A stretch of 64,000 nucleotides of DNA from Agrococcus sp. ProA11. GTDB lineage: Bacteria; Actinomycetota; Actinomycetes; Actinomycetales; Microbacteriaceae. Below the pieces are notes generated by a model. That model saw nothing but the letters and a program-made list of their open reading frames with translations. It did no database searches and was not told the DNA's origin. Location: the NCBI RefSeq assembly GCF_039880525.1, contig NZ_CP156989.1, positions 1,426,001-1,490,000 on the forward strand, read 5' to 3'. A program made the translations under genes and the position numbers. Within the stretch, counting starts at the first letter, position 1, and every line of letters starts with the position of its first letter. This document shows, in pieces, positions 52,622-62,101 of this stretch.

Positions 52622-53677
52622 ATGAGCATCGAGTTCGGCGCCCACACCTTCGCCGCCATCCCGCATACCGATGGCAGCCCCGTCAGCCACGCGCAGGTGC
52701 TGCGCGACGTCGTGGCGGAGGGCATCGCCGCCGACCGCGCTGGTCTGCGCTTCTTCGGCATCGGCGAGCATCACCGGGAGGACTTCGCGGCCAGCGCGCC
52801 GGAGATCCTGCTCGCGGCGATCGCCACGGTGACCGAGCGCATCCGGCTCGGCACCGCGGTGACGGTGCTCTCCTCGAACGATCCTGTGCGCGTCTTCGAG
52901 CAGTTCTCGACCATCGACGGCATCTCCGGCGGTCGCGCCGAGATGATCGTGGGCCGCGGCTCGTTCGTGGAGTCGTTCCCGCTGTTCGGCTACCGGCTCG
53001 AGGACTACCAGGAGCTGTTCGAGGAGCGGCTGGAGCTGCTGGCCGCCGTGGTGCGCGAGACGCCGGTGACGTGGTCCGGTCGGCTGCGCGCGCCGCTGGC
53101 GCAGCAGCAGATCTTCCCGCCCTCGCACGCCGCCGAGCACGGCGGGCGGATCCCGGTGTGGGTGGGCGTCGGCGGCTCCCCCGAGTCCGTCATCCGCGCG
53201 GCGAAGCACGGCTTCGACATGATGCTCGCGATCATCGGCGGCTCTCCCGCGCAGTTCGCGCCCTTCGCCGGCCTCTACCGCAGGGCGATGGAGCAGTTCG
53301 GGCACGTGACCGATAACGGCACGCCGCTCGGCCGCGTCGGCATGCACTCCCCCGGGCTCGTCGCCGAGACCGACGAGGAGGCGAGGCGCATCCTGCTGCC
53401 GAAGTGGCTGGTCTTCCGCAACCGCCTCGGGCGGGAGCGCGGCTGGGGCGAGGCCACCGAGCGCGAGTTCGACGCGCAGCTGGCCGAGCACGGCGCCCTC
53501 TTCGCCGGCAGCCCGGAGACGGTCGCGCAGAAGATCGCCTGGGCGGTCGAAACACTCGGGGTGGAGCGCTTCGACCTGAAGTACGACGGCGGCACCTCGC
53601 ACGAGGAGAACCTGCGCACGATCGAGCTCTTCGGCACGGAGGTCGTCCCGCGGGTGCGGGCGCTGCTCGGCACGTAG
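52622..53677 (+). CDS. LLM-class flavin-dependent oxidoreductase
   Basis: Luciferase-like monooxygenase of 351 residues. GLRFFGIGEHHREDFAASAP, then IRLGTAVTVLSSNDPVRVFE and GRAEMIVGRGSFVESFPLFG are conserved flavin/substrate blocks; KYDGGTSHEENLRTIELFG near the end is typical of the CE1758/oxidoreductase branch. Substrate unknown. ATG follows GAGAGGACACAGC. Confidence 0.9.
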   Translation: MSIEFGAHTFAAIPHTDGSPVSHAQVLRDVVAEGIAADRAGLRFFGIGEHHREDFAASAPEILLAAIATVTERIRLGTAVTVLSSNDPVRVFEQFSTIDGISGGRAEMIVGRGSFVESFPLFGYRLEDYQELFEERLELLAAVVRETPVTWSGRLRAPLAQQQIFPPSHAAEHGGRIPVWVGVGGSPESVIRAAKHGFDMMLAIIGGSPAQFAPFAGLYRRAMEQFGHVTDNGTPLGRVGMHSPGLVAETDEEARRILLPKWLVFRNRLGRERGWGEATEREFDAQLAEHGALFAGSPETVAQKIAWAVETLGVERFDLKYDGGTSHEENLRTIELFGTEVVPRVRALLGT

Positions 53678-53717
53678 CGCGCCGGGCGGCAACTGCGTGC
53701 GGCTCCGCGATGGACCG

Positions 53718-54890
53718 TCAGGCGAGCAGGGCCTCGGCGCGCTCCAGCAGCCGCTGGGCGGCGGAGGCGCCGCGGTCGTCGCTGCGCCCGGCGTTGGCGA
53801 GCGCGTGCCCGAGCAGGTGGGTGGCCGCGATCGCGCACACTCGCTGATCGCCCTGCCATCCCGCCTGCAGCTCGTCGGCGAAGGATGCCAGCGCGCGTCC
53901 CGCTTCGACCGATGGCGCTCGTTCGATCGACGACACGACCACGTGCCCGTAGAGCGCGCCGCGATCGTCGGCAGGATCACCGAGGCCGGCGGTATCGATG
54001 TCGAGGATGCCGGTGATCGTCGACGGGTCCTGCTCGTCGACGAAGATCTGACCGAGGTGCAGGTCGCCGTGGATGGTGACCGGCCGCGGCACGGCGGTGG
54101 CCGCGTAGCGCTCGCGCACGACGCGCGCGAGCCTGGCGGTCTGACCGGCGAAGACCGGGGCGGTCTCCTCCATGCGCTCCGCGTACCAGTCGACGCGCCG
54201 CGCCAGGGACTCGCGGGCGCCGATCGTCACGGGCACCGTGGCGATGTGCTGCGTGAGCTCGTCGAGGCCGCGCGCGAAGCGATGGCGGTCGATCCGGTCG
54301 AAGACATCGATCGCCGGCACGCCAGGGAGCGCGCCCAGCAGCACCAGCCCCGCATCCGAGAACCCCAGGGATCGCGGCACCGGCACGCCCGCGTGCAGGA
54401 ACCGCTCGTGCAGATCGTGGATGGTGCTGGCGAGCGAGGGGTGCACGACTTTCGCGAACCAGCTGTCGGTGGCCGTGTCGACGCGCAGCACCGCCCGCTT
54501 GCCGGGGCGGTAGGCCTCCATGCGCAGGCTCGCGCCGTCGGCGGCGATGCCGAACTTCGACAGCACCACACCGGCCGCCTCCGGGTAGGAGACCGCGGGC
54601 AGCGATGGCAGGGATGGGTCCTGCGGGTACACCCAGGCGGTGAGTCGCGCCCCGGCAGCGTCGGTCATCTCGACCGTGTGCTCGTCGGTCACCGCGGTGG
54701 GCGAGGTGTTCACGTAGATCGTCACCCGCTCGATGGTGTCCTGCTGCGTGCGGACGCCGCACGAGTAGCCGATGATGAAGCCCTCGTTGACGGGCTCCAC
54801 ATCCTTCTGCGTGAAGTCCACGAGCTCGCGGCCGCTCTCTGCGAGGAGACGCGTGAGCACGGCGGCGGCATTGTCGAGCATGGGCACCAT
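53718..54890 (-). CDS. Aminoglycoside phosphotransferase-like kinase (APH family)
   Basis: A 390-residue protein with a ~120-residue N-terminal domain and a C-terminal APH/choline-kinase fold: VTIHGDLHLGQIFVDEQDPS holds the catalytic Asp, and GILDIDTAGLGDPADDRGAL the Mg-binding Asp. The architecture with an N-terminal Maltokinase-like extension leaves the substrate open (sugar, antibiotic or other alcohol); resistance should not be assumed. A second Met three codons later is an alternative start. Confidence 0.82.
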   Translation of the reverse strand: MVPMLDNAAAVLTRLLAESGRELVDFTQKDVEPVNEGFIIGYSCGVRTQQDTIERVTIYVNTSPTAVTDEHTVEMTDAAGARLTAWVYPQDPSLPSLPAVSYPEAAGVVLSKFGIAADGASLRMEAYRPGKRAVLRVDTATDSWFAKVVHPSLASTIHDLHERFLHAGVPVPRSLGFSDAGLVLLGALPGVPAIDVFDRIDRHRFARGLDELTQHIATVPVTIGARESLARRVDWYAERMEETAPVFAGQTARLARVVRERYAATAVPRPVTIHGDLHLGQIFVDEQDPSTITGILDIDTAGLGDPADDRGALYGHVVVSSIERAPSVEAGRALASFADELQAGWQGDQRVCAIAATHLLGHALANAGRSDDRGASAAQRLLERAEALLA

Positions 54891-54939
54891 CCAACACCCC
54901 CCGGCCGAGATGCGCCTGCGGCACGCGTATCGTTGCATC

Positions 54940-55986
54940 ATGCGATGGCTGGGCAGGCTCATGACCGAGCAGCAGAGCTCCTGGCTGCAGGTGCTGAAGG
55001 TCGTGATCGCGATCGCGCTCTCCTGGCTGGCGAGCCAGCTGCTGCTCGGCGTCGAAGTGCCCGTCTTCGCCGCGATCGCGGCACTGCTGGTCGTGGCCCC
55101 CAGCGTCAATCAGTCGCTCGGCAAGGGCATCGAGCGCTCGTTCGGCGTGCTCGGCGGGGTGGTGCTCGCCTGGCTCGCGACCCTGGTGCTGCCGACCGGC
55201 CCGCTGCTGGTGCTCGCGGTCACGGTGGTCGCCGTGATCCTCGCGCGACTGCTGCGGCTCGCACCGATGGCAGCCAACCAGCTGCCCATCAGCGCGATGA
55301 TCCTGCTGGCGCTGGGGGCGGGCAGCGGGCCGCTCTTCGGCGCCGAGCGGATCGTCGAGACGATCATCGGCGCGGTCATCGCCCTGGCCATCAACCTGCT
55401 CGTGGTGCCGCCCGTGCACCACGAGCCGGCGGAGCGCGCCATGCGCGAGCTCGCGCACGCGATCGCGGATGCCTACGCGCGGGTCGATCGCTCGCTCACG
55501 GCCGGCGCGGCGAGCGAGCACCTGCTCGAGGAGGCCAGGGCGCTGCGCGGGCGCGTGCAGGCGGCGCGTGCCGCTATGGATGCGCTGGAGGATTCGACGC
55601 AGCTGAACCCCCGCACCAAGCGCCTGCGGGCCAGGCTGGAGCGCGACGAGAGGCTGCTGCTCACGCTCACCGTGCTCGCCAATCGGGTGATCGGCATGTC
55701 ACGGTCGATCGCCGACCGACTGGACGCATCCCTCGTCGACGACCCGACGGTGCTGCGCATCGCCTCGGAAGCACGCAGGATCGCGCACGAGACGCGCGCG
55801 CTGGTCGACCTGCATGCCCACGACGACGGCAGGACGATCACGATGCCGCGGCTCGACGGCGAGATGCTCACGAAGCCGATCCCGATGCCGGAGCCGCATC
55901 CGCAGCACTGGGTGCTGATCGGCGCGCTGCTCGAGGACGTGCGTCAGGCCAGGGAGTCGCTCGAGGCGGACGTCGACGCGGTATAG
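54940..55986 (+). CDS. FUSC-family (aromatic acid exporter-like) membrane protein
   Basis: A 348-residue protein. Six hydrophobic segments lie within residues ~15-155 (VLKVVIAIALSWLASQLLLG, AAIAALLVVAPSVNQSLGKG, FGVLGGVVLAWLATLVL, IIGAVIALAINLLVVP), with the VNQSLGKG block typical of the family. A long helical cytoplasmic domain follows. A role in efflux of aromatic acids or envelope stress is possible. Its 3' end overlaps the convergent gene by 43 bases. Confidence 0.82.
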   Translation: MRWLGRLMTEQQSSWLQVLKVVIAIALSWLASQLLLGVEVPVFAAIAALLVVAPSVNQSLGKGIERSFGVLGGVVLAWLATLVLPTGPLLVLAVTVVAVILARLLRLAPMAANQLPISAMILLALGAGSGPLFGAERIVETIIGAVIALAINLLVVPPVHHEPAERAMRELAHAIADAYARVDRSLTAGAASEHLLEEARALRGRVQAARAAMDALEDSTQLNPRTKRLRARLERDERLLLTLTVLANRVIGMSRSIADRLDASLVDDPTVLRIASEARRIAHETRALVDLHAHDDGRTITMPRLDGEMLTKPIPMPEPHPQHWVLIGALLEDVRQARESLEADVDAV

Positions 55987-56459
55987 GGCACCAGCCACTG
56001 CAGCCGCCAGAACTCGTCGGCGCTCAGCTCGAACGAGTGCGTGTCGATCGCGACAGCGCGTCGCACCTCATCCGGCTCGAGGTGGGGACGGGCGAGGATC
56101 GTGACCGCCGACTGCCGCAGCAGCGTCGACTTGCCGTAGTGAATCGCGAGGATGTCGGCGGTGGCCGGGGTATCGGAGACGACGTAGGCGCTCGCCAGCA
56201 GGCGCGAGCGGCCCAGCATCCGCCACGAGAAGTGACGGCCTGCCCACAGGGCCTCGGCGATGACCTCGCGGTCGCCCTTGTCGGGGCGGTGGTACTCGTA
56301 GACCTCCCGCAGATGCAGCGGCGAGTTGCGCACGAGCTCGAAGGTGACGCGCGGATTCTTGCGTGCCGCGTTCGTCCAGTACGGGAACGTCGTCGCACGG
56401 ATCGCCCAGGTGCCGCGGAGCAGCCGAGCGAGCTCGGCGGGATCTGCGACGCGTGACAT
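55944..56459 (-). CDS. Conserved hypothetical protein, 171 residues
   Basis: A soluble protein: MSRVADPAELARLLRGTWAI, RATTFPYWTNAARKNPRVTF, EYHRPDKGDREVIAEALWAG and FSWRMLGRSRLLASAYVVSD. It may be a lipocalin-like or small beta-barrel domain, but I do not recognise it. Start is divergent from the HD-domain gene; its 3' end overlaps the FUSC gene. Confidence 0.65.
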   Translation of the reverse strand: MSRVADPAELARLLRGTWAIRATTFPYWTNAARKNPRVTFELVRNSPLHLREVYEYHRPDKGDREVIAEALWAGRHFSWRMLGRSRLLASAYVVSDTPATADILAIHYGKSTLLRQSAVTILARPHLEPDEVRRAVAIDTHSFELSADEFWRLQWLVPYTASTSASSDSLA

Positions 56460-56492
56460 GTCTTCAGGATAGCGACCGGATACGCTCGCGTC

Positions 56493-56957
56493 ATGGCGAC
56501 TGCTGACCTGGAACGCGCGATCACGGTTGCGACGAAGGCCTATGACGGCCGCGTCGACCGCCAGGGCGAGCCCTACGTCGCGCACGCCGTGCGGGTGATG
56601 CTCGCGGTGGAGACCGATGACGAGCGCGCCGTCGCGATCCTGCACGACGTCTTCGAGTGGGGCACGATCACGCTGCGCGAGTTCGCCAGCGCCAAGTTCC
56701 CCAAGCGCGTCATCGATGCGGTCGACGCGATGACCAAGCGCTACGGCGAGACGCCGGCGGAGCACATCGCGCGCATCCTCGCCTCGCCGCTCGCGACCAC
56801 GGTGAAGCTCGCTGACCTGCGCGACAACGCGCTGGAGTGGCGGCTCGACGCGCTGCCCGACGAGCAGCTGCGCTCGCGGCTGGTCGCGATGTACCGCGAG
56901 AGCGCGGAGCTCATGGGCACCGACCTCGACGAGCTCTGCGGCCGCGAGGTGCGCTGA
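56493..56957 (+). CDS. MESH1-like HD-domain hydrolase (RelA/SpoT hydrolase-type)
   Basis: A 154-residue single-domain protein. GEPYVAHAVRVMLAVETDDE, VAILHDVFEWGTITLREFAS (HD) and TTVKLADLRDNALEWRLDAL match the metal-dependent hydrolase half of RelA/SpoT. Small proteins of this type hydrolyse (p)ppGpp or NADPH-like substrates. No synthetase domain is present. Confidence 0.85.
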   Translation: MATADLERAITVATKAYDGRVDRQGEPYVAHAVRVMLAVETDDERAVAILHDVFEWGTITLREFASAKFPKRVIDAVDAMTKRYGETPAEHIARILASPLATTVKLADLRDNALEWRLDALPDEQLRSRLVAMYRESAELMGTDLDELCGREVR

Positions 56958-56973
56958 CGGGCCTGGCGGCCCG

Positions 56974-58038
56974 CTACCAGATGCCCCACGGGCGGCGCCG
57001 CACGCGGCGCTCGACCGGCAGCAGCAGCCGCAGGAACATGCGGTAGCGAGGCTCGTCGAGCACCAGGTCGTGGCTCGGCAGGTGATCGACGATCGGCCCG
57101 AACAGGCGCTTGAAGATGCCGGGGCCGTGCATGCGATGCGACTCGTCGTCCGCCGCCCACGACGGCGGTGTCGCGTAGGTGTCGTAGACCTCCCGCCCCT
57201 GCTCCTTGAACCACTGCATGGCGGTCCAGCGCATCAGGTGCGCGCCGCCGCGGATCGCGCGGTCGGGAACCGAGCCGCCGTCCTTGGCGAGTGCGTAGCG
57301 GCCGAAGCCGATCATGAACGCCGATGCTTGCGGGCCCTCGTGCGCGCCGTCGTAGCCGAACCAGAAGTGGCCCTGGCCGCGGTCGCACAGCTCGCCCCAC
57401 AGCGTGCGGTAGTAGTCGTACGACTTCATCGTGTCGACGCCCTTGCCGCCGGCGACGGTCTGCATCAGCTCGTACATCTGCCGGTAGGTCGCCTCCCCCG
57501 GCTCCTGCTTCTCGACCCGGTAGCCGTGCTTGATGGCGTTGCGGATGTGGTTGCGCAGCTTCTTGTTGAAGCCGGCGAAGATGTCATCGACGGGCGGGGT
57601 GAGGTCGACGAGCACGGTGTGGATGTTCTGCTGCACCGTGTTCGCGACCCGGAAGCCGGCCGCCCGCAGCGCGTCGCGGCGCTCTGTCGTATCGAGCTCG
57701 TACGGCTCCACCTTGACCGCGAAGACGCCCTTGGTGACATCGTCGCGGGCGGCGCGCAGCGCATCTGCGATGCCGGGCAGATCCTCGAAGCGCGCGCCGG
57801 GGCCGAGCGGCAGGTACCAGAACCTGCCCGCGAGGCTGCGGTGCTCGAGCGCGAGCACGTGCACCGTGGCGGGCCCCTCGAGCACGAGGAAGACCGGGCG
57901 CAGGCGCTCGGTCGACTTGAGGCGTGCGTAGGCCAGCCCCTGCGTCCACTGGCCGCCGTCGGGATTCGCCTCGACCCGGGCATCCCAGTCGGTGAGCTCG
58001 TCCTGCCGCGCTCGGCGGATCGTCCACGGGGTCGTCAT
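56974..58038 (-). CDS. FemX/FemAB-like peptidoglycan-branching aminoacyltransferase, paralogue 1
   Basis: A 354-residue double-GNAT protein of the FemABX family, which transfers amino acids from aminoacyl-tRNA to lipid II. FNKKLRNHIRNAIKHGYRVE, GQGHFWFGYDGAHEGPQASA, RAIRGGAHLMRWTAMQWFKE and FKRLFGPIVDHLPSHDLVLD are family blocks. It is the last and most diverged of three tandem paralogues, 10 bases after the second with GAGGAGG before its ATG. The acceptor residue and added amino acid cannot be told from sequence. Confidence 0.88.
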   Translation of the reverse strand: MTTPWTIRRARQDELTDWDARVEANPDGGQWTQGLAYARLKSTERLRPVFLVLEGPATVHVLALEHRSLAGRFWYLPLGPGARFEDLPGIADALRAARDDVTKGVFAVKVEPYELDTTERRDALRAAGFRVANTVQQNIHTVLVDLTPPVDDIFAGFNKKLRNHIRNAIKHGYRVEKQEPGEATYRQMYELMQTVAGGKGVDTMKSYDYYRTLWGELCDRGQGHFWFGYDGAHEGPQASAFMIGFGRYALAKDGGSVPDRAIRGGAHLMRWTAMQWFKEQGREVYDTYATPPSWAADDESHRMHGPGIFKRLFGPIVDHLPSHDLVLDEPRYRMFLRLLLPVERRVRRRPWGIW

Positions 58039-58048
58039 GCTGGCCTCC

Positions 58049-59104
58049 TCATCGCAGTGCGTCGGTGCCGGGCTTGATGCGCCATTCGATGCGCCGCACG
58101 ATGCGCTCCCACAGGCGGTGGCGGATGGGGCGCAGGATCACGTCGAACGACGGCAGGTAGCTCACCACCGGGCCGAACTTCTTCTTGAACTGGCCGACGC
58201 CGTAGTACCAGTGCGTCTCGTCGTCCATGTGCTCGGGCTTCGGGGTGCCGCACAGGTCGAACGCGACCTTGCCGTCGCTCGCGGCATCCTGCATCGCGCG
58301 CCAGAGCAGCAGCGCCGCTCCCCCGGCGATGGCGCGCGAGGGACGCGAGCCGCCGTCCTTGTAGACCGCGGTGCGCCCCGCGAGGGTGACGAAGATCGCC
58401 GCCTGTGCCTCACCGCCGTCGTCGTCGTAGCCGAAGTAGAACCGTCCGTTGCCGGTCTTGGCGAACTCGCCCCAGAACAGCCGGTAGTAGGCGTACTCGC
58501 GCATCGCGGCGACGCCCTGCCCGCCGTTGATGGTCTTGAGCAGGTCGTAGAAGCGCTCGAAGTCGTGCTCGGTCGCGTCCTGCGCCTCGATCCGCTCGAT
58601 CCGGTAGCCCTTGTTCTCGGCTCCCCGGATCGAGGACCGGAGCTTCTTCTGGAACTCCATGATGAGGTCGTCGCCGAGCGTGAGATCCAGCACGACCGTG
58701 TGGGTGAGCAGCTGCATGTCGCGGCTGCGCACGGCGCCGGTCGACTCCATCCGCTCGATGAGCTCCGGCGTGCGCAGCAGGTGCGGCTCGACCTTGATCG
58801 CCAGCAGCCCGTCCTGCTGCTCGCCGAAGGCGCGCATGGCCGCGACCATGCCCTCCAGGTCGTCGCAGGTCGGCCCGAGCGGGATGTACCAGTAGCGACC
58901 CAGCCACACGGTGCCCTCGTGGGCGAGCGCGTAGACGGTCTGCGGACCCTCGATCACCAGGTGGCGCGGCGTCAGCCGGTCGTAGCGCTTGATCTCGCCC
59001 ATCGCGCGGGCGCTCGTCATGATCCCGCCGTCGGGGTTCTGCTCGATCAGCGCATCCCAGCGCGCGATCTCGTCGTCGGTCGCGAAGCGGACGGCGGTCG
59101 TCAT
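58049..59104 (-). CDS. FemX/FemAB-like peptidoglycan-branching aminoacyltransferase, paralogue 2
   Basis: A 351-residue FemABX-family enzyme: FQKKLRSSIRGAENKGYRIE, GNGRFYFGYDDDGGEAQAAI, YKDGGSRPSRAIAGGAALLL and FKKKFGPVVSYLPSFDVILR. Its ATG overlaps the stop of paralogue 3 (ATGA), so the two are translationally coupled. It is closer to paralogue 3 than to paralogue 1. The tandem arrangement suggests successive additions to an interpeptide bridge (inference). Confidence 0.89.
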   Translation of the reverse strand: MTTAVRFATDDEIARWDALIEQNPDGGIMTSARAMGEIKRYDRLTPRHLVIEGPQTVYALAHEGTVWLGRYWYIPLGPTCDDLEGMVAAMRAFGEQQDGLLAIKVEPHLLRTPELIERMESTGAVRSRDMQLLTHTVVLDLTLGDDLIMEFQKKLRSSIRGAENKGYRIERIEAQDATEHDFERFYDLLKTINGGQGVAAMREYAYYRLFWGEFAKTGNGRFYFGYDDDGGEAQAAIFVTLAGRTAVYKDGGSRPSRAIAGGAALLLWRAMQDAASDGKVAFDLCGTPKPEHMDDETHWYYGVGQFKKKFGPVVSYLPSFDVILRPIRHRLWERIVRRIEWRIKPGTDALR

Positions 59105-60189
59105 CGCAGCGTGTCCGGGCCCGGCTTGATGCGCCACTCGACGCGGCGCACGAGCTGCTCCCACACGCGGTGCCGCACCGGGTGCAGCACCAGGTCGAAC
59201 GAGGGCAGGAAGCTCGAGATCGGCCCGAAGCGCAGCTTGAACTGCGCGAGGCCGTGGAACGGATGCGTGGGGTCGTCGGCGCGCTCGGGCGGCGGCGTGC
59301 CGGCGAGGTCGAAGGCGAGCTTGCCGTCGGCGATGCAGTCCTGCATGGCCGTCCACAGCAGCAGCGCCGAGCCGCCGTTGATCTTCCGATCCGGGCGGGA
59401 TCCGCCGTCCTTGTAGACCGCGGTCTTGCCGACGGTGGTGACGAAGATGCCGGCCTGCGGCTCGCCGCTGTCGTCGTCGTAGCCGAAGTAGAAGCGGCCC
59501 GCGCCGGCGCGCGTGAACCGGCCCCAGAACTCGTCGTAGTAGGCACGCTCCCGCATGCCCGCCATGCCCTTGCCGCCCGCGACGGTGTGCATCATCGCGT
59601 ACATGCGGTCGAAGGTCTCCTGGGTGGGCTCTGGCCGCTCGACCCGGTAGCCCTTCTTCGTCGCACCCCGCACCTGCCGGCGGATCATCTGCGAGAACGA
59701 GGCGAAGAGCTCCTCCTCGCCCTGCGTGAGATCGAGCACCACCGTGTGCGTCATCACCTGCATGTCGCGGCTCTGCTCGAGCCCCATCGCGACCAGCTCG
59801 TTGATGCGCTCGGGACTGCGCTCGAGGTGCGGCTCGATCTTGACCACCAGCAGCCCGCGCTCGCGGGAGGCGAACTCGCGCAGCGCCTCGACGACCGGGC
59901 CCATGCGCGTCGCCGTCGGCCCCATCGGCAGGTACCAGTAGCGGCCGAGCGAGACGGTGCCCTCGAGGGCGAGGGCGTGGATGCGCTCCGTCCTGACCGT
60001 CGCATCGCCGTCGGCCCGAGCCGGGGTGTCGATGACGAGGAAGACCGGTTCGAGACCGTCGAATCGCTTGGTCTCGGCGAACGCTCGCGACTGCACCATG
60101 TGGCCGCCGTCCGGGTTCGTCTCGATGAGCGCATCCCACTCGGCGATCTCGTCGGTGGTGGCGCGGCGGACGGAAGCTGCGATGAGCAT
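59101..60189 (-). CDS. FemX/FemAB-like peptidoglycan-branching aminoacyltransferase, paralogue 3
   Basis: A 362-residue FemABX-family enzyme, first gene of the three-gene unit: FSQMIRRQVRGATKKGYRVE, GRFYFGYDDDSGEPQAGIFV, YKDGGSRPDRKINGGSALLL and FKLRFGPISSFLPSFDLVLH. It carries a 10-residue insertion (PARADGDATV) in the first GNAT-like domain. The ATG follows a CCCGAGAGG ribosome binding site. Confidence 0.89.
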   Translation of the reverse strand: MLIAASVRRATTDEIAEWDALIETNPDGGHMVQSRAFAETKRFDGLEPVFLVIDTPARADGDATVRTERIHALALEGTVSLGRYWYLPMGPTATRMGPVVEALREFASRERGLLVVKIEPHLERSPERINELVAMGLEQSRDMQVMTHTVVLDLTQGEEELFASFSQMIRRQVRGATKKGYRVERPEPTQETFDRMYAMMHTVAGGKGMAGMRERAYYDEFWGRFTRAGAGRFYFGYDDDSGEPQAGIFVTTVGKTAVYKDGGSRPDRKINGGSALLLWTAMQDCIADGKLAFDLAGTPPPERADDPTHPFHGLAQFKLRFGPISSFLPSFDLVLHPVRHRVWEQLVRRVEWRIKPGPDTLR

Positions 60190-60219
60190 GGAACCTCTCG
60201 GGCTGGCTGACTCCCCAGC

Positions 60220-60996
60220 CTACGACCCGGCTCTGGGCGCCGTGGTCGGCTCGCCGCGCAGGTCGCGCACCAGCAGGGTCGCGCCGACGATCGCGACCGG
60301 AGTGGCCACCACGGCGACGCCGGGGATGAGCAGCAGCAGGTAGGCGACGATGCCGAAGCCGAGCGAGCGCCACGGCCGCGACCGCAGCAGGGCGCGCCGC
60401 TCCGCGAGCGTCATGCCGCGCGCGTCGCCGGCGTGCCCGGTCAGCTCGCGAGCGAGTGCCCGCCCGCCGAGGATCGCGCCGAGCGCGATGCCGACGACCG
60501 TGCCCACGACGGGGATGAGCCCCACGACGAAGACCACCGCGGCGGTGCCGATCGCCATGCCGATGAGCACCGCGGCGTCGCGCAGGCCCCGTCGCGCGGA
60601 TGCCCAGAAGCCCGGCTCCTCGCTCGCTCTCGCGCCGCCCAGTCGCTCCTCGACCGAGCGCGAGATGCGGGCGTAGAACGGGTCGCCGACCGCGAGCGTC
60701 ACCGCGACGAAGGTCAGCACGCACAGCACGATGACGCCCACGAGCAGGCCCACCCCGAGCGCCAGGCGCAGCAGCCCCGACCACTGCGCATCCCAGCTGT
60801 CGGCGAACGGGGTCAGCGCTGCAGCCCATCCGCCCACCTGGAAGCCCAGCAGGATCACGAGCGCGAGCATGAGGCTGCCGACGATGAGCGCCGGCACGGC
60901 GCCGAGCACCATGAGCCCGGGGCTCGACGCCCAGGTGCCGAAGCCGCGCAGGAACAGACCGGCGCCCGCCAGCAGCTCGGAGATCCGATGTCGCAT
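60220..60996 (-). CDS. EI24-domain (CysZ-like) membrane protein
   Basis: A 258-residue protein with about four main hydrophobic regions: GLFLRGFGTWASSPGLMVLG, a long ILLGF helix region, VGVIVLCVLTFVAVTLAVGD, and VAYLLLLIPGVAVVATPVAI. VGDPFYARISRSVEERLGG is the EI24/CysZ-like signature. CysZ is a sulfate transporter in enterics; here function is open. Alternative start three codons upstream. Same strand as the FemX genes. Confidence 0.85.
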   Translation of the reverse strand: MRHRISELLAGAGLFLRGFGTWASSPGLMVLGAVPALIVGSLMLALVILLGFQVGGWAAALTPFADSWDAQWSGLLRLALGVGLLVGVIVLCVLTFVAVTLAVGDPFYARISRSVEERLGGARASEEPGFWASARRGLRDAAVLIGMAIGTAAVVFVVGLIPVVGTVVGIALGAILGGRALARELTGHAGDARGMTLAERRALLRSRPWRSLGFGIVAYLLLLIPGVAVVATPVAIVGATLLVRDLRGEPTTAPRAGS

Positions 60997-61045
60997 GCGA
61001 GCCATGCTGGCATGCGCCGCCCGGGCGCATCCGTAGGATCGCCTC

Positions 61046-62101
61046 GTGTCGATCCCCGTGCAGCAGCGCAGTCCGATGCACGCCGTGGCCGTGCTGCTCG
61101 CCGCCGTGCTGTGGGGCACCACCGGCACCGTCGCGCACTTCGCCCCGGCAGGATCGAACCCGCTCGCGATCGGCCTCGCCACGTTCGGCATCGGCGGTCT
61201 GGTGCTCGCGGCGGTCTCTGCCCGGCGGGTCGCGGCCGTGCTGCGGCAGCGTGCGCACCTCGGCTGGGTGCTGGCGGGCGCCGTCGGCGTGGTGCTCTAC
61301 CCCGCCGGCTACTACCCGGCGATGGCGCTCGCGGGCGTCGCCGTCGGCAACGTCGTCGCGCTGGGCTCCGGCCCGATCTTCGCCGCGCTGCTGGAGTGGC
61401 TCGTCGACCGGCGCCGTCCCGACGCGCGCTGGGCGGTCGCCACCGCGGTCGCCGCCACGGGTATCGTGCTGCTCGTCTCCGGTGAGCCCGCGACCGACGG
61501 CACCGCCGCGGCGGATCCCGCCGGCGCCGCGCTCGGCGTCGTCCTCGCGCTCGCCGCCGGGTTCGGCTACGCGCTGTACGCCTTCGCCGGCGCACGGCTC
61601 ATCGGGCGCGGTGCGCCGTCCACGGGCGCGATGGGGGCGCTCTTCCTGGTCGGCGGCGCCGCGTGCCTCGCGTGGCTCGCGCTGGTCGGGATCGGCCCGC
61701 TCGGCTCCCCGGCCGGGCTCGCCACCATCGGCTACCTGGGGCTCGTGCCGATGGCGCTCGCCTACCTGCTGTTCGGCTACGGCCTGCGGGTGCTGCGCTC
61801 CTCGACCGCGACCACCATCGCGCTGCTCGAGCCGGTGGTGGCGACGCTGCTGGCGGTCGCTGTGGTCGGTGAGCGCCCCAGCCCGATCGGCTGGGCGGGC
61901 CTCGCCGCGATCGCCCTCGGCATCGCGCTGCTGACGGTGCGCCGGCCCTTGACAGCCCGCGGTCGGCGCGTAGCGTTGGTGGACGGTGCGGTTGCCGCCA
62001 GCGCGGCGGACGACAGCGCCGAGACCGCCTACGACGACGCCGACGACACGGAGCAGGGGCATGACCGAGCACGACCCCAGGACGAAGCACCGCAGCGATG
62101 A
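61046..62101 (+). CDS. DMT-superfamily (EamA) transporter
   Basis: A 351-residue transporter with ten helices in two repeats: VAVLLAAVLWGTTGTVAHFA and the second-repeat SSTATTIALLEPVVATLLAVAV, GERPSPIGWAGLAAIALGI. The tail after residue ~300 is an acidic, Ala-rich cytoplasmic extension. Its 3' end overlaps the next gene by 41 bases, suggesting coupling. GTG start. Confidence 0.87.
   Translation: MSIPVQQRSPMHAVAVLLAAVLWGTTGTVAHFAPAGSNPLAIGLATFGIGGLVLAAVSARRVAAVLRQRAHLGWVLAGAVGVVLYPAGYYPAMALAGVAVGNVVALGSGPIFAALLEWLVDRRRPDARWAVATAVAATGIVLLVSGEPATDGTAAADPAGAALGVVLALAAGFGYALYAFAGARLIGRGAPSTGAMGALFLVGGAACLAWLALVGIGPLGSPAGLATIGYLGLVPMALAYLLFGYGLRVLRSSTATTIALLEPVVATLLAVAVVGERPSPIGWAGLAAIALGIALLTVRRPLTARGRRVALVDGAVAASAADDSAETAYDDADDTEQGHDRARPQDEAPQR

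Noticed and set aside
53718-54890. Aminoglycoside resistance gene
   Set aside because: The kinase fold is present but the extended N-terminus and chromosomal context give no support for an antibiotic substrate.
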